This document shows positions 25,851 through 33,743 of a stretch of DNA of 64,000 bases, in pieces. Both the position numbers and the translations under genes were made by a program. Each line of letters begins with the position of its first letter. Within the stretch, counting starts at the first letter, position 1. Under the pieces are notes generated by a model. That model saw only the letters and a program-made list of their open reading frames with translations. It did not search any database and was not told the origin of the DNA. The DNA is from Clavibacter michiganensis. GTDB lineage: Bacteria > Actinomycetota > Actinomycetes > Actinomycetales > Microbacteriaceae. The DNA is taken from contig NZ_CP080437.1 in the NCBI RefSeq assembly GCF_021216655.1, forward strand, positions 1,612,001-1,676,000, given 5' to 3'.

Positions 25851-26330
25851 TCACCGCCCGTCGTACGCCGCCTGCAGCTCCGCCACGACGAGCCGGCCCA
25901 TGCCCATCATCGCGGCCATGGCGCGCGCGGCGCCCGCGGGGTCGGGTCCGCCGATCGTGGACGCCATCGCCTCCGGGACGACCTGCCACCAGAAGCCCCA
26001 GCGGTCGCGCACCCAGCCGCACCTGCCCTCGGTCCCGCCGTCGGCGAAGGCGTCCCAGTAGCGGTCGACCTCCTCCTGGGTCGCGGCGGAGATCGACAGG
26101 GAGACCGCCTCGGTCGCCTGCATTCCGGGGCCGCCGTTGAGCAGGCGGATCCCCTGGCCGTCGAGCTCGAGGTCGACGACGAGGGCGGTGCCGCGGAGGG
26201 CCGGGTCGGGGAAGTCGTCGGGGTACCGCGAGGTGTCGAGGATCCGCGAGCCGGGGAACAGGTCGATGTAGAACCGGGCCGCCTCCTCGATCTCCTCGCC
26301 GAACCAGAGGGTGGGGGTGATGCGCGGCAT
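25851..26330 (-). CDS. VOC-superfamily protein (PhnB-like)
   Basis: A 159-residue protein starting at ATG 26330 with GAGGAGCC upstream. It starts PRITPTLWFGEEIEEAARFY and contains TALVVDLELDGQGIRLLNGG and WGFWWQVVPEAM, typical of the PhnB / 3-demethylubiquinone methyltransferase-like subgroup of the vicinal oxygen chelate fold. The usual metal ligands are poorly conserved in this subgroup, and its function is generally unknown. It stands alone, convergent with the iron transporter. Confidence 0.85.
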   Translation of the reverse strand: MPRITPTLWFGEEIEEAARFYIDLFPGSRILDTSRYPDDFPDPALRGTALVVDLELDGQGIRLLNGGPGMQATEAVSLSISAATQEEVDRYWDAFADGGTEGRCGWVRDRWGFWWQVVPEAMASTIGGPDPAGAARAMAAMMGMGRLVVAELQAAYDGR

Positions 26331-26439
26331 GGCGGCTCCTCGTGTCCGACGGCGGCGTCGTCGCGCGCCGTCGGGGCCACGCTAGCCACCGGCGAGCCCG
26401 CGGACCAGAGCCCGACCGACGGCGGATGCGGCGGACGGC

Positions 26440-27405
26440 TCAGGACGTGCGGCGCCCCGCGAGGAGCGCCTCGAGGACGGCAGCGCCGCGATCCGCGTCC
26501 TCGACGGTGACCAGCCGGGCTCGCCCGCCGCTGAGCCGTACGACGAGGCCGGACCCGGACCGCGTCATGTAGGCGACGCCGCGTCCCGAGACGCGCAGGC
26601 CCCATCCGCCCCACTGCCCCGGCGAGACGTCCTCCCAGCCGGCTGACTCGATGCGCGCGAGGGGCACGCGCATGATCGGGATCCGCGTCCACGCCGACAC
26701 GACGCGGAACCCGCGCCGGTCGACCGTGACGTCGACGCGGGCGAGAGCGAGCATGGCGAGGCCGACGACGACCAGCGGGAGGCCGGTGAGCGCTGCCGTG
26801 CCGGCGTCCCTCGCCGGAGCGCTGGCCGCGGCGACGAACCCGAGCACCACGACGACCGCGCCGATCCCCGCGAACCACCCGCTCCCGGTGCGACCGCGCC
26901 ACGCGACGCGCGCCGTGGCGGGGATCTCGAGCGGCGCCACGTCGTGCGCGGGCAGGGGGTCGGCTGCGCGCACCAGGACGGCCACGGGGATCGCGGCGGC
27001 CACGGCCCCCACCCCGAGCAGCACGACGCTCCACGCCACGGGGAAGGTGCCGTCGCCGACGGCGGCGGACGCGGCGATCGCGATCCACCCCGCCCCGAGG
27101 ATGCCCGCCACGAGGTTCGTGACGAGCAGCACGGTGGCCGCCGTGCGCCGGTCCCGTGCTCGCAGGGCGGCGACGGCCAGCGCGACGGCCACGACCGCGA
27201 GGCCCAGCGCGACCGCGAGCATCACCCAGGGCGAGCCCCATCCGTCGGGCGTCCCGTCGGCGGCGAAGTGCACGGCGATGCGGGCGGGCAGCTCCGGCGC
27301 GAGCAGGACGGCCGCGGTCCCGAGCGCCAGGGCGATGACCGCCGCGGGGGCGACGACCGCGACGCGCGCGCCGGTCGGCAGGGGCGAGGGTGCTGTGGTG
27401 GTCAT
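26440..27405 (-). CDS. DUF1648-type membrane protein
   Basis: A 321-residue membrane protein with ATG 27405 overlapping the GntR stop (ATGA). Helices are visible near 15-38, 58-78, 90-110, 122-145, 172-192 and 200-220. The first loop has PARIAVHFAADGTPDGWGSP, the conserved DUF1648 signature. The C-terminal 100 residues are a PH-like cytoplasmic domain (VDVTVDRRGFRVVSAWTRIP). Such proteins often sit beside a short GntR regulator, as here, forming a self-regulated unit related to Bacillus YtrA-type systems. Function is unknown; an envelope-stress role is possible. Confidence 0.82.
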   Translation of the reverse strand: MTTTAPSPLPTGARVAVVAPAAVIALALGTAAVLLAPELPARIAVHFAADGTPDGWGSPWVMLAVALGLAVVAVALAVAALRARDRRTAATVLLVTNLVAGILGAGWIAIAASAAVGDGTFPVAWSVVLLGVGAVAAAIPVAVLVRAADPLPAHDVAPLEIPATARVAWRGRTGSGWFAGIGAVVVVLGFVAAASAPARDAGTAALTGLPLVVVGLAMLALARVDVTVDRRGFRVVSAWTRIPIMRVPLARIESAGWEDVSPGQWGGWGLRVSGRGVAYMTRSGSGLVVRLSGGRARLVTVEDADRGAAVLEALLAGRRTS

Positions 27406-27752
27406 CGTGCTCCCTTGATCATGGTGAGGAGGTCGTCGAGCGGCACCCCTAGGGTCTCCGCCTGCTCGCGCAGCTCCTCGACGAGCGTGCGGAGGCGGTC
27501 GAAGGAGGCGTTGCCCGAGCGGATCACCGTCGCGCCGCGACCGCGCCGCAGCTCGATGAGCCCGTCGTCCTGGAGGCTCGCGTACGCGCGGAGGACGGTG
27601 TGCATGTTCACGTCCACCGAGGCCGCGAGGTCGCGCGCCGACGGCAGCCGCTGCCCGCTCGCGAGCTCGCCGCGCGCTATCGCGTAGCGGATCTGCGTGG
27701 CCACCTGCTCGGCGAGCGAGGCCTTCGCCGCGGGATCCACCGTGATGAGCAT
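27402..27752 (-). CDS. Short GntR-family (YtrA-type) regulator
   Basis: A 116-residue protein starting at ATG 27752. The winged helix covers about residues 10-75 (EQVATQIRYAIARGELASGQ, LPSARDLAASVDVNMHTVLR, LIELRRGRGATV), followed by a short C-terminal helix for dimerisation, as in the YtrA subfamily that lacks a large ligand domain. A perfect inverted repeat abuts its start codon. It is coupled to the DUF1648 membrane-protein gene and very probably represses both. Confidence 0.9.
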   Translation of the reverse strand: MLITVDPAAKASLAEQVATQIRYAIARGELASGQRLPSARDLAASVDVNMHTVLRAYASLQDDGLIELRRGRGATVIRSGNASFDRLRTLVEELREQAETLGVPLDDLLTMIKGAR

Positions 27753-27771
27753 GTTCGCATTCTATGCGAAC
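27753..27771 (-). promoter_or_regulatory. GntR operator and -10 element
   Basis: A perfect inverted repeat, GTTCGCAT (27753-27760) and ATGCGAAC (27764-27771), around TCT. On the minus strand its centre reads TAGAAT, a good -10, 6 nt before the ATG at 27752. The transcript is therefore probably leaderless and the repressor would cover the -10. Confidence 0.75.
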
Positions 27772-27798
27772 AATCCCCTTCACGGCCAGGGGCTCGCG

Positions 27799-28855
27799 TC
27801 ACGCCGACTCGCGCACCACCAGCTGGTGCCGCACCGTGCGGACGACGTCGGGTCCGGAGCGCGGCAGCTCCCCCGCGATCATCGCGACCGCGAGGTCGAG
27901 CGCGTGGCGGGCGAGCTCGTCGAGGTCCACGGCGAGCGTCGTGAGGGTCGGCGCGAGGAGGCGGCCGAGCGAGAGGCCGTCGATGCCGACCACGCGCACG
28001 TCGCCCGGCACGTCGACGCCTGCACGACGGCAGGCTGAGAGCACGCCGAGCGCGCACACGTCGTTGAAGGCGACGATCGCGTCGGCCCTGCGCGGGCGGG
28101 CGACGACGCGCTCGGTCGCGACGGCTGCGGCCTCCGCGGTCGGCGCGGACGCGCGGACGACGGACACGTCCATCGAACGCGCGCACGAGCAGGGCGGCAC
28201 GCGGGCTGGGGCCCGCGGCGACGGCCGCGTCGAGCACGACGGGGTGGCGCACGCCGACCGCGTCGAGGTGGTCGGCGAGGGCGTCGATCGCCTCCGAGGG
28301 ATCCAGCTGCACGGCGGCGCGCAGGGGGTCGCCGCGCGGATCCAGCTCGACGACGGGCACCGAGCCGAGCCGGGCGATCCACTCGGCGGCGCGCGACCCG
28401 AGGGTTCCGATCACGGCGTCGGTCTGCGCGCCGAGCGCCTCCACCATGCGGTCGGAGTCGGCGGCGAGGCCGACGTCGGCGAGCGACACGTTCCAGCCGC
28501 GGGCCGCAGCGATCCGCACCACGGCGGCCGCGAGCTCGGGCGACCACGGGTTCCGCAGGTCGTCCACCACGAGGCCGAGCTGGTGGTCGCCACCCGTCAC
28601 GAGCCCCCGGCCGAACCGCGACGGGCGGTACGCGAGCTGATCCGCGGCGTCGAGCACGCGCCGCTTCGTCTCCTCGCTGATGCCCGGCATGCCGTTCATC
28701 GCGCGCGTCACGGTCTGACGGGAGACCCCGGCGGCGGCCGCTACGTCGTGGATCGTGGCGCGGCCGCCCGGGCCATCGCCCGAGCCCGAGCCGGAGCCCG
28801 AACCCGAGCCCCGGCCGCCCGCGCCCGCTCCGCTCAGCCGCGCAGGTCCAGCCAC
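27799..28855 (-). pseudogene. LacI-family regulator interrupted by a frameshift
   Basis: The N-terminal frame, from GTG 28855, has a Gly/Ser repeat leader and the HTH TIHDVAAAAGVSRQTVTRAM, then a ligand domain (LGLVVDDLRNPWSPELAAAV) as far as ALLVRAFDG near 28170. From there similarity continues one base off frame (DVSVVRASAPTAEAAAVATE to DADAIVAFNDVCALGVLSAC-like sequence, ending VRTVRHQLVVRESA at 27799). One surplus base (or two missing) near 28165-28180 explains it. Full length would be about 350 residues. It may be a true mutation, a sequencing error, or, less likely, programmed shifting. It overlaps the fusion oxidoreductase gene by 22 bp, and two LacI-type operators precede that gene. 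Confidence 0.8.
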
Positions 28856-30867
28856 GCCACCTGCTCCGGGGTGAGCTCGACGGACAGGCCGCGCATCGAG
28901 GAGCGGACCTCCGTGATGGTGCGCGGGCCGAAGAGCGGGAAGGTCGGGAACGGCTGCGCGAGCACGTAGGCGAGCGCGATCGCCGTCGCCTGCACGCCGT
29001 GCTCCGCGCCCAGCTGCTCGGCGCGACGCAGGCGCTCGAAGTTGTCGTCGCCGTAGTAGCAGCGCACGAGCTCCGGGTCGCTCAGGTCGTCGGGGCGGGC
29101 GCGGCCCGTGAAGAAGCCGCGCGCCTGCGACGACCACGGCAGCAGCGGGATCTGCCGCTCCTCGAGCCACGCCTTGGAGGCGGGATCCGTGACGTGCACG
29201 CATCCCGCCCACGGCACGTCGTACGCCTCGGCCAGGCCGAAGTGGTCGCTCAGCGCCTGGAAGCCCGCGCGGCCGTTGGCCTTCGCGTACGCCTGCGCCT
29301 CGTCGAAGCGCTCCGGCGTCCAGTTGGAGACGCCGTAGGAGCGGATCCGCCCGGCGCGCTGGTGCTCGTCCATCACGTCGACGAACTCCCCCACCGGCAC
29401 CTCGAGGTTGTCGCGGTGCATGAGGTAGATGTCGGCGTAGTCGGTGCCCTGGCGGTCGAGGCTCTCGAGCAGCTGGCTCGTGAGCGACTCGGGGTCGCAG
29501 TGCGGGGTGTGGGCGCCCTTGGTGATCACGACGACGTCCTCGCGGATGCCGCGGTTCTGGATCCACTTCCCGAGGCGGCCCTCGAGCACGCCGCCGCCGT
29601 AGATGTACCCGGTGTCGAACGCGTTGCCGCCCTGCTCGACGAAGTGGTCGAAGATCGCGGACGCATGCGCGAGGTCGGGCTGGTTGTCGACGCCCATGAC
29701 GAGGCGCGACATGCGCTTGCCGACGCCGGGGATCTCGCCGTAGAGCATCGGGCTGTCGTCGCGGACCGCGAGGGGTCGGCCGGAGACCGTGGGGATGTCG
29801 GCGTCCTCGGCCTCGAACGGGTAGCGCAGCTCCAGCGCGGCGCGCCAGCGGTCGAGCGTGCGGGCGGTGGCGAGCGTCTCGTCGAGCGTCATCTGCGCGG
29901 CCTCGCCGAGTCCGGCCGCGAGGGCGTCGGTCGTGGCGTCGGCCTCGATCGCGTACGGCTTCGCGCCCGCGAACGTGAGCGTGCGCGGCTCCTCGCCGAC
30001 GACGGACACCTCGATGGTGGGCGCGTCGCCGAGGGTCCACGGGTCGCTGAGGTGGATGCGGCCCTTCGACCCCAGGATCGTGAGCGCCTGCGGCTCGTCG
30101 AGCGCGACGCCCGTGCGGAGCGTCGCGGTGATGCCCGGCTGCCCGGCGCCGCCGCGGTAGGCCACCCGGGCGACGGACCACTCGTCGACGCCGGTCGGGC
30201 CGACCGTTCCGTCCACCTCGAGCGTGAGCGGCTCGGCGACGGCGATCCCGGTCGCGGCCTGCACGACGGCGGCCGCGGCGGTGACGGTGTAGCCGCCGAC
30301 GTCGAGGATCCCGCCGCCCGCGGTCGCGGTGTCGTAGAGGCGGCCGGTGCGGGATCCGATGCGGAAGGAGAAGGACGCGTCGACGTGGGCGACCTCGCCG
30401 ATGACGCCCTCGCGCAGCAGCTCGAGGAGCGCGGCGGTCTGCGGGTGGAAGCGGTACATGTACGCCTCGACGAGCGGGAGGCCAGCCGTCCGGGCCGCGT
30501 CGACGAGCGCCATCGCGGTGCCGTGGTTGACGGCGAGCGGCTTCTCGCAGAGGACGGCCTTGCCGGCGTCGAGCGCGCGGATCACGAGGTCGGCGTGTCC
30601 GGTGTGCACGGTGGAGATGTAGACGGCGTCGACGGCGGGATCCGCGAGGACGGCGTCGTAGTCGGCGCCCATGACGTCGGCGAAGCCGTGGTCGGCCGCC
30701 TCCGTCGCGAAGGCCTCGGCCCGCTCGGCGCTGGAGCTGCCGGCGGCGACGAGACGCGCGTCGCGCTCGCTCGCGGGGAGCTGGGAGAGGAAGCGGCGGG
30801 CGATGCTGCCCGGTCCGAGGACCGCCCAGCCGGGTGCGGTCGTGGTGGTCGGGGTGGGGTCGGTCAT
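28834..30867 (-). CDS. Gfo/Idh/MocA dehydrogenase fused to an aldo/keto reductase
   Basis: A 677-residue two-enzyme fusion starting at ATG 30867. Residues about 10-130 are the NAD(P) fold (WAVLGPGSIARRFLSQL, VLCEKPLAVNHGTAMALVD), with the C-terminal Gfo/Idh domain to about 345. Residues about 375-675 are an aldo/keto reductase: GGNAFDTGYIYGGGVLEG with the catalytic Asp and Tyr, VVVITKGAH with the Lys, YLMHRDN with the His, and a C-terminal cofactor region (ATAIALAYVLAQPF). Both act on sugars or polyols, so the fusion may do consecutive redox steps on one sugar. Two LacI-type palindromes lie upstream and the broken LacI gene is just downstream, suggesting sugar-inducible expression that may now be altered. 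Confidence 0.9.
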   Translation of the reverse strand: MTDPTPTTTTAPGWAVLGPGSIARRFLSQLPASERDARLVAAGSSSAERAEAFATEAADHGFADVMGADYDAVLADPAVDAVYISTVHTGHADLVIRALDAGKAVLCEKPLAVNHGTAMALVDAARTAGLPLVEAYMYRFHPQTAALLELLREGVIGEVAHVDASFSFRIGSRTGRLYDTATAGGGILDVGGYTVTAAAAVVQAATGIAVAEPLTLEVDGTVGPTGVDEWSVARVAYRGGAGQPGITATLRTGVALDEPQALTILGSKGRIHLSDPWTLGDAPTIEVSVVGEEPRTLTFAGAKPYAIEADATTDALAAGLGEAAQMTLDETLATARTLDRWRAALELRYPFEAEDADIPTVSGRPLAVRDDSPMLYGEIPGVGKRMSRLVMGVDNQPDLAHASAIFDHFVEQGGNAFDTGYIYGGGVLEGRLGKWIQNRGIREDVVVITKGAHTPHCDPESLTSQLLESLDRQGTDYADIYLMHRDNLEVPVGEFVDVMDEHQRAGRIRSYGVSNWTPERFDEAQAYAKANGRAGFQALSDHFGLAEAYDVPWAGCVHVTDPASKAWLEERQIPLLPWSSQARGFFTGRARPDDLSDPELVRCYYGDDNFERLRRAEQLGAEHGVQATAIALAYVLAQPFPTFPLFGPRTITEVRSSMRGLSVELTPEQVAWLDLRG

Positions 30868-30893
30868 GGTGGAGCCCTTCGCGGCGTCGTCGG

Positions 30894-30907
30894 CGTGAAC
30901 GTTCACG
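30894..30907. promoter_or_regulatory. LacI-type operator, proximal
   Basis: Perfect palindrome CGTGAACGTTCACG, centred 33 bp before the fusion gene start. The same 14-mer recurs at 30961-30974. Confidence 0.75.
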
Positions 30908-30954
30908 ACGACGCTACGGGCTGGGCGGCTGGGTCGTCAAGGGATGCGGAGCGG

Positions 30955-30980
30955 GCCGCGCGTGAACGTTCACGCGCGGC
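30955..30980. promoter_or_regulatory. LacI-type operator, distal, within a 26-bp perfect palindrome
   Basis: The 14-bp core CGTGAACGTTCACG is extended to a perfect 26-bp palindrome. Its centre is 67 bp from that of the proximal operator. It also lies just 3' of the small ArsR-type gene (ends at 30995) and could double as its terminator. Confidence 0.72.
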
Positions 30981-30994
30981 CCTCGATCCGCGAC

Positions 30995-31306
30995 TCACCC
31001 CTCGGCCGCAGCGCCCGGATCCAGCCCCTGCAGGAAGGCGAAGTGCGCGGCCAGCCGCCGCCGCCCGTCCTTCGTGAGCGCGACCCACGTGCGGGCCTGG
31101 CCGCGCGGCTGCTGCACGCGACGGGACTCGACGATCGCGGACTCGGACAGGGTCTTGAGGTGCTTGCTGAGGGTGGCGTCGGACACGGCGAGCGCGTCGC
31201 GGAGGGTGCCGAACTCGATCTCCCCGGCCCGGGCGAGCAGCGCGCAGATCTGCAGCCGCTGGGGTGCGTGGATGACCGCGTCGAACTCCGGCGCGGGCGC
31301 GGCCAC
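30995..31306 (-). CDS. Small winged-helix regulator (ArsR/MarR-like)
   Basis: A 103-residue protein starting at GTG 31306, coupled to the preceding membrane protein stop (TAGTG). The HTH is visible in LQICALLARAGEIEFGTLRD and LAVSDATLSKHLKTLSESAI, with a wing containing RVQQPRGQARTWVALTKDGR. This type (a DNA-binding domain only, like the winged-helix DUF PF13601 group) usually represses the operon of a linked membrane protein, here the gene at 31306. An AACACT/AGTGTT dyad before that gene is the likely operator. Confidence 0.85.
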   Translation of the reverse strand: MAAPAPEFDAVIHAPQRLQICALLARAGEIEFGTLRDALAVSDATLSKHLKTLSESAIVESRRVQQPRGQARTWVALTKDGRRRLAAHFAFLQGLDPGAAAEG

Positions 31307-31785
31307 TACGCGAGCCCGCGGGCGAGGCGCTGGCGCGCGGAGCGGTCGGCCAGCGGTCCGAGCACGGCGACGACGACGGCGACCCCGACCGCGATGCCGG
31401 TGACCTCGAGGATCCCGAGCTGACGCGCGAAGAGCGCGACGACGAGGCCGGCCGCGGCGGCCGCGAGCGAGACGACCGACCACGGGGCACCATCGCGCAC
31501 GAAGCGCCACCGGTCGGGGTTCGCGCTCAAGAAGCCGACGGCGGACGTGCGGAGCCGCGGCAGCAGGACGAGGCCGACGAGGCCGACGGCGAGGACCGCG
31601 ATGGCCCAGTCGGCGCGCGGCGCGATGCCGAAGGCGATGGCGCCGACGCTGAGGCCGCGGAGCGCGTGGAACCACCACGGCGAGCGCAGGCGCCCGGTGA
31701 GCCGGTCGGTGGCGGCGCGCATCGCGTCGGCGTCGAACGGGGCGTCGGGACGGTCGGACGAGGGGTCGGGAGCGTGTGTTTCCAT
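31306..31785 (-). CDS. Membrane protein of unknown function
   Basis: A 159-residue protein starting at ATG 31785. An acidic N-terminus (residues 1-25) and an amphipathic stretch precede four hydrophobic segments in two pairs (about 43-80 and 105-145). There is no recognisable motif. It is coupled to a small winged-helix regulator gene, a pairing common for membrane proteins of unknown function in actinobacteria. The start lies 6 bp downstream of a palindrome. Confidence 0.78.
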   Translation of the reverse strand: METHAPDPSSDRPDAPFDADAMRAATDRLTGRLRSPWWFHALRGLSVGAIAFGIAPRADWAIAVLAVGLVGLVLLPRLRTSAVGFLSANPDRWRFVRDGAPWSVVSLAAAAAGLVVALFARQLGILEVTGIAVGVAVVVAVLGPLADRSARQRLARGLA

Positions 31786-31791
31786 ATCGGC

Positions 31792-31804
31792 AACACTAAG
31801 TGTT
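31792..31804. promoter_or_regulatory. Candidate operator of the 31306/30995 operon
   Basis: Inverted repeat AACACT-A-AGTGTT (6-bp arms) directly before the start of the membrane protein gene. It is probably bound by the co-encoded winged-helix protein. Confidence 0.5.
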
Positions 31805-31838
31805 TCCAAGTCGGAAAGCAAGAGTCGGGGCGCCACGA

Positions 31839-32333
31839 TCACCGATCCGCGCCCTCCGCCTCGATCTCCGCGACGAGCCGCCCGAGCAGCCGGGTCAGCT
31901 CCATCCGCTCGCGCGCGGACCACTCCCCCACGAGCTCGCCGAGGAGCGCGCGGGCCGTGGCGGAGTTGCGGTCGAGCACCCGCTCGGCGTCGGGCGTCGC
32001 GCGCACGAGGACGGCGCGCCGGTCGTCGGGGTCGGGCTCGCGGATCACGAGGCCCCGCTCCTCGAGGCGGCGCACGTGCGCGGTCATCGTCGACTTGTCG
32101 ACGCCCTGCCAGTCGGCGAGGACGCGCATCCGGGTCGCCCCGCACTCGGCGAGGTGGGCGAGGAGCCAGGTGTCGGTGGAGGAGAACGCCTCGCCCTCGT
32201 CGGCGAGCATGCGCCGGCGCACGTCGGGCCGCGACGCCCAGCGGGTGATGGCGAGGACCGCGCGCTCCATCGCCGCCCCGACGGCCGCGCCGTCGAGATC
32301 CCGCGCGCCGCCCTTGCCTGGGAGCTCGCTCAC
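31839..32333 (-). CDS. MarR-family transcriptional regulator
   Basis: A 164-residue protein starting at GTG 32333. Helices of the MarR dimer surround a winged HTH with LADWQGVDKSTMTAHVRRLE and the wing VIREPDPDDRRAVLVRATPD, the conserved DxRxxx motif. It is divergent from the general-stress-protein gene at 32442. The shared region contains the short dyad TGGT-N8-ACCA, a possible operator. Its ligand is unknown. Confidence 0.9.
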   Translation of the reverse strand: MSELPGKGGARDLDGAAVGAAMERAVLAITRWASRPDVRRRMLADEGEAFSSTDTWLLAHLAECGATRMRVLADWQGVDKSTMTAHVRRLEERGLVIREPDPDDRRAVLVRATPDAERVLDRNSATARALLGELVGEWSARERMELTRLLGRLVAEIEAEGADR

Positions 32334-32441
32334 CGTTCGATCCCCGTCCCCTCCGTGCTCGCCGACCGTTGGTATCCTCAAACCATATCGTCCGCACCCG
32401 GACGGAACGCACGCCCCGCACGATCCGAGAGGAAGCACCCC

Positions 32442-32939
32442 ATGTCCACCCCGAGCACCGACCCCCGCGCGCACGCCGTCCCGGTCACGCCCCGCGAGGT
32501 GATCGCGAGCTACACCGAGTACGCCGACGCGCAGGCCGCCGTCGACACGCTGTCCGACAAGGAGTTCCCCGTCGCCTCGACGCAGATCGTGGGCCACGAC
32601 GTCCGCACCGTCGAGACCGTGACGGGCCGGGTCACCAACGGCAGCGCCGCGGTGCGCGGAGCCGCGGGCGGCGCGTGGTTCGGCCTCATGCTGGGCCTCC
32701 TCTTCGGCATCTTCACGCCCGGCGTCGCGTGGCTCGGCGTCCTCCTCGTCGCGGTCGGCATCGGCGCGCTCTGGGGCGCGCTGTTCGGCTTCGTCGGCCA
32801 CTACGCCACGCGCGGCAAGCGCGACTTCGCCTCGATCCAGACGCTGACGGCCAGCCGCTACGACGTGCTGGTCGACAGCGCGCGGGCCGCCGAGGCCTCG
32901 CGCATCCTGTTCGACACGACGGGCGCGCCGCGCGCCTGA
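32442..32939 (+). CDS. General stress protein 17M-like membrane protein
   Basis: A 165-residue protein starting at ATG 32442 with AGAGGAAG upstream. The N-terminal region (VIASYTEYADAQAAVDTLSD, FPVASTQIVGHDVR) matches the YflT/GSP17M domain. Two tandem hydrophobic segments (about 80-100 and 103-128) lie in the centre, and a short soluble C-terminus (YDVLVDSARAAEASRIL) follows. Such proteins are induced under general stress and their mechanism is unknown. It is divergent from a MarR regulator and followed by a strong terminator. Confidence 0.82.
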   Translation: MSTPSTDPRAHAVPVTPREVIASYTEYADAQAAVDTLSDKEFPVASTQIVGHDVRTVETVTGRVTNGSAAVRGAAGGAWFGLMLGLLFGIFTPGVAWLGVLLVAVGIGALWGALFGFVGHYATRGKRDFASIQTLTASRYDVLVDSARAAEASRILFDTTGAPRA

Positions 32940-32952
32940 CCCGCCGCAGCAT

Positions 32953-32993
32953 GACGACGCGGACGGACGGCCCAGCCGCCCGTCCGCGTCGTC
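32953..32993. terminator. Bidirectional hairpin terminator
   Basis: A 14-bp perfect stem (32953-32966 and 32980-32993) with a 13-nt loop between the convergent stress-protein and acetyltransferase genes. It slightly overlaps the acetyltransferase stop codon. Confidence 0.82.
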
Positions 32994-33603
32994 ACGTACG
33001 GGGTGCGTCCTCGGGCGCCTCGAGCGTGAGCCACTCCTCGTCGACGCGGTAGCCGAGAGACGCGCCGGCCGCGACGATCGCCGCGTTCTCGCTCGACCCT
33101 CCGGTGCGGAACGACGTCACGCCCACCTCGAGGAGCGCCAGCACGGACGCCGCCTTCACGGCCGTGCCGAGGCCGCGCCCGCGGTGGGCGGCGTCGACGA
33201 CCGTCACGTCGGTCTCGGCGGCGCGGCCCGAGGGATCCAGGTCGACGAACGTCATCGCGAGGAGCGCGCCGCTCGCGTCGAACGCGCCGTAGCCGCGGCG
33301 GCCGGGCGCCGGGACGCGGGCGGAGTCGGACGTGAGGCCCGCGTGGCGGGTGGCCGGGCCGCCCGGGTAGTCGTCGAGCGTCGCGGCGTCGAGCGCGAGG
33401 ATCGCACCGACGTCGTCCGGGCCCAGCTCGCGGAGCACGGCGGACCCGGCGACCCGGTCGACCAGCGTGCGCAGGCGGGCGGGATCCACGTCCGCCGCGT
33501 CGAGCTGCGCGCCCCACGACCGGGCGGTCACGATCCGACCGGCGGCGAGCAGCTCCGCCGCCCGCGGGTCGTCGGAACGGACGATGACGGGCTCGGCGCT
33601 CAT
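32992..33603 (-). CDS. GNAT-family N-acetyltransferase
   Basis: A 203-residue protein from ATG 33603; the frame is open upstream but this is the first start that leaves a normal N-terminus. The acetyl-CoA motif VVDAAHRGRGLGTAVKAAS is clear, followed by SFRTGGSSENAAIVAAGASLGY, the GNAT Asn/Tyr region. The N-terminal 60 residues are not part of the conserved domain. The substrate is unknown, as usual for isolated GNATs. Confidence 0.85.
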   Translation of the reverse strand: MSAEPVIVRSDDPRAAELLAAGRIVTARSWGAQLDAADVDPARLRTLVDRVAGSAVLRELGPDDVGAILALDAATLDDYPGGPATRHAGLTSDSARVPAPGRRGYGAFDASGALLAMTFVDLDPSGRAAETDVTVVDAAHRGRGLGTAVKAASVLALLEVGVTSFRTGGSSENAAIVAAGASLGYRVDEEWLTLEAPEDAPRT

Positions 33604-33743
33604 CCTGCGAGCCTGGCACGACAGGATCGCCCAGGACAGGCATCCGACCCGCGCCGCCGACCGCTGCACGGAGAGCCACGGGACGCTGCGGCTGTTCGCG
33701 GTGGTCGGGCGCAGCGACGAGATGAGGTGCCCCGCGGTCCTCG

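Noticed and set aside
30955-30980. Treating the 26-bp palindrome only as a terminator
   Set aside because: Its 14-bp core is repeated exactly at 30894-30907 in front of the fusion gene, which fits an operator better; a double role is noted.
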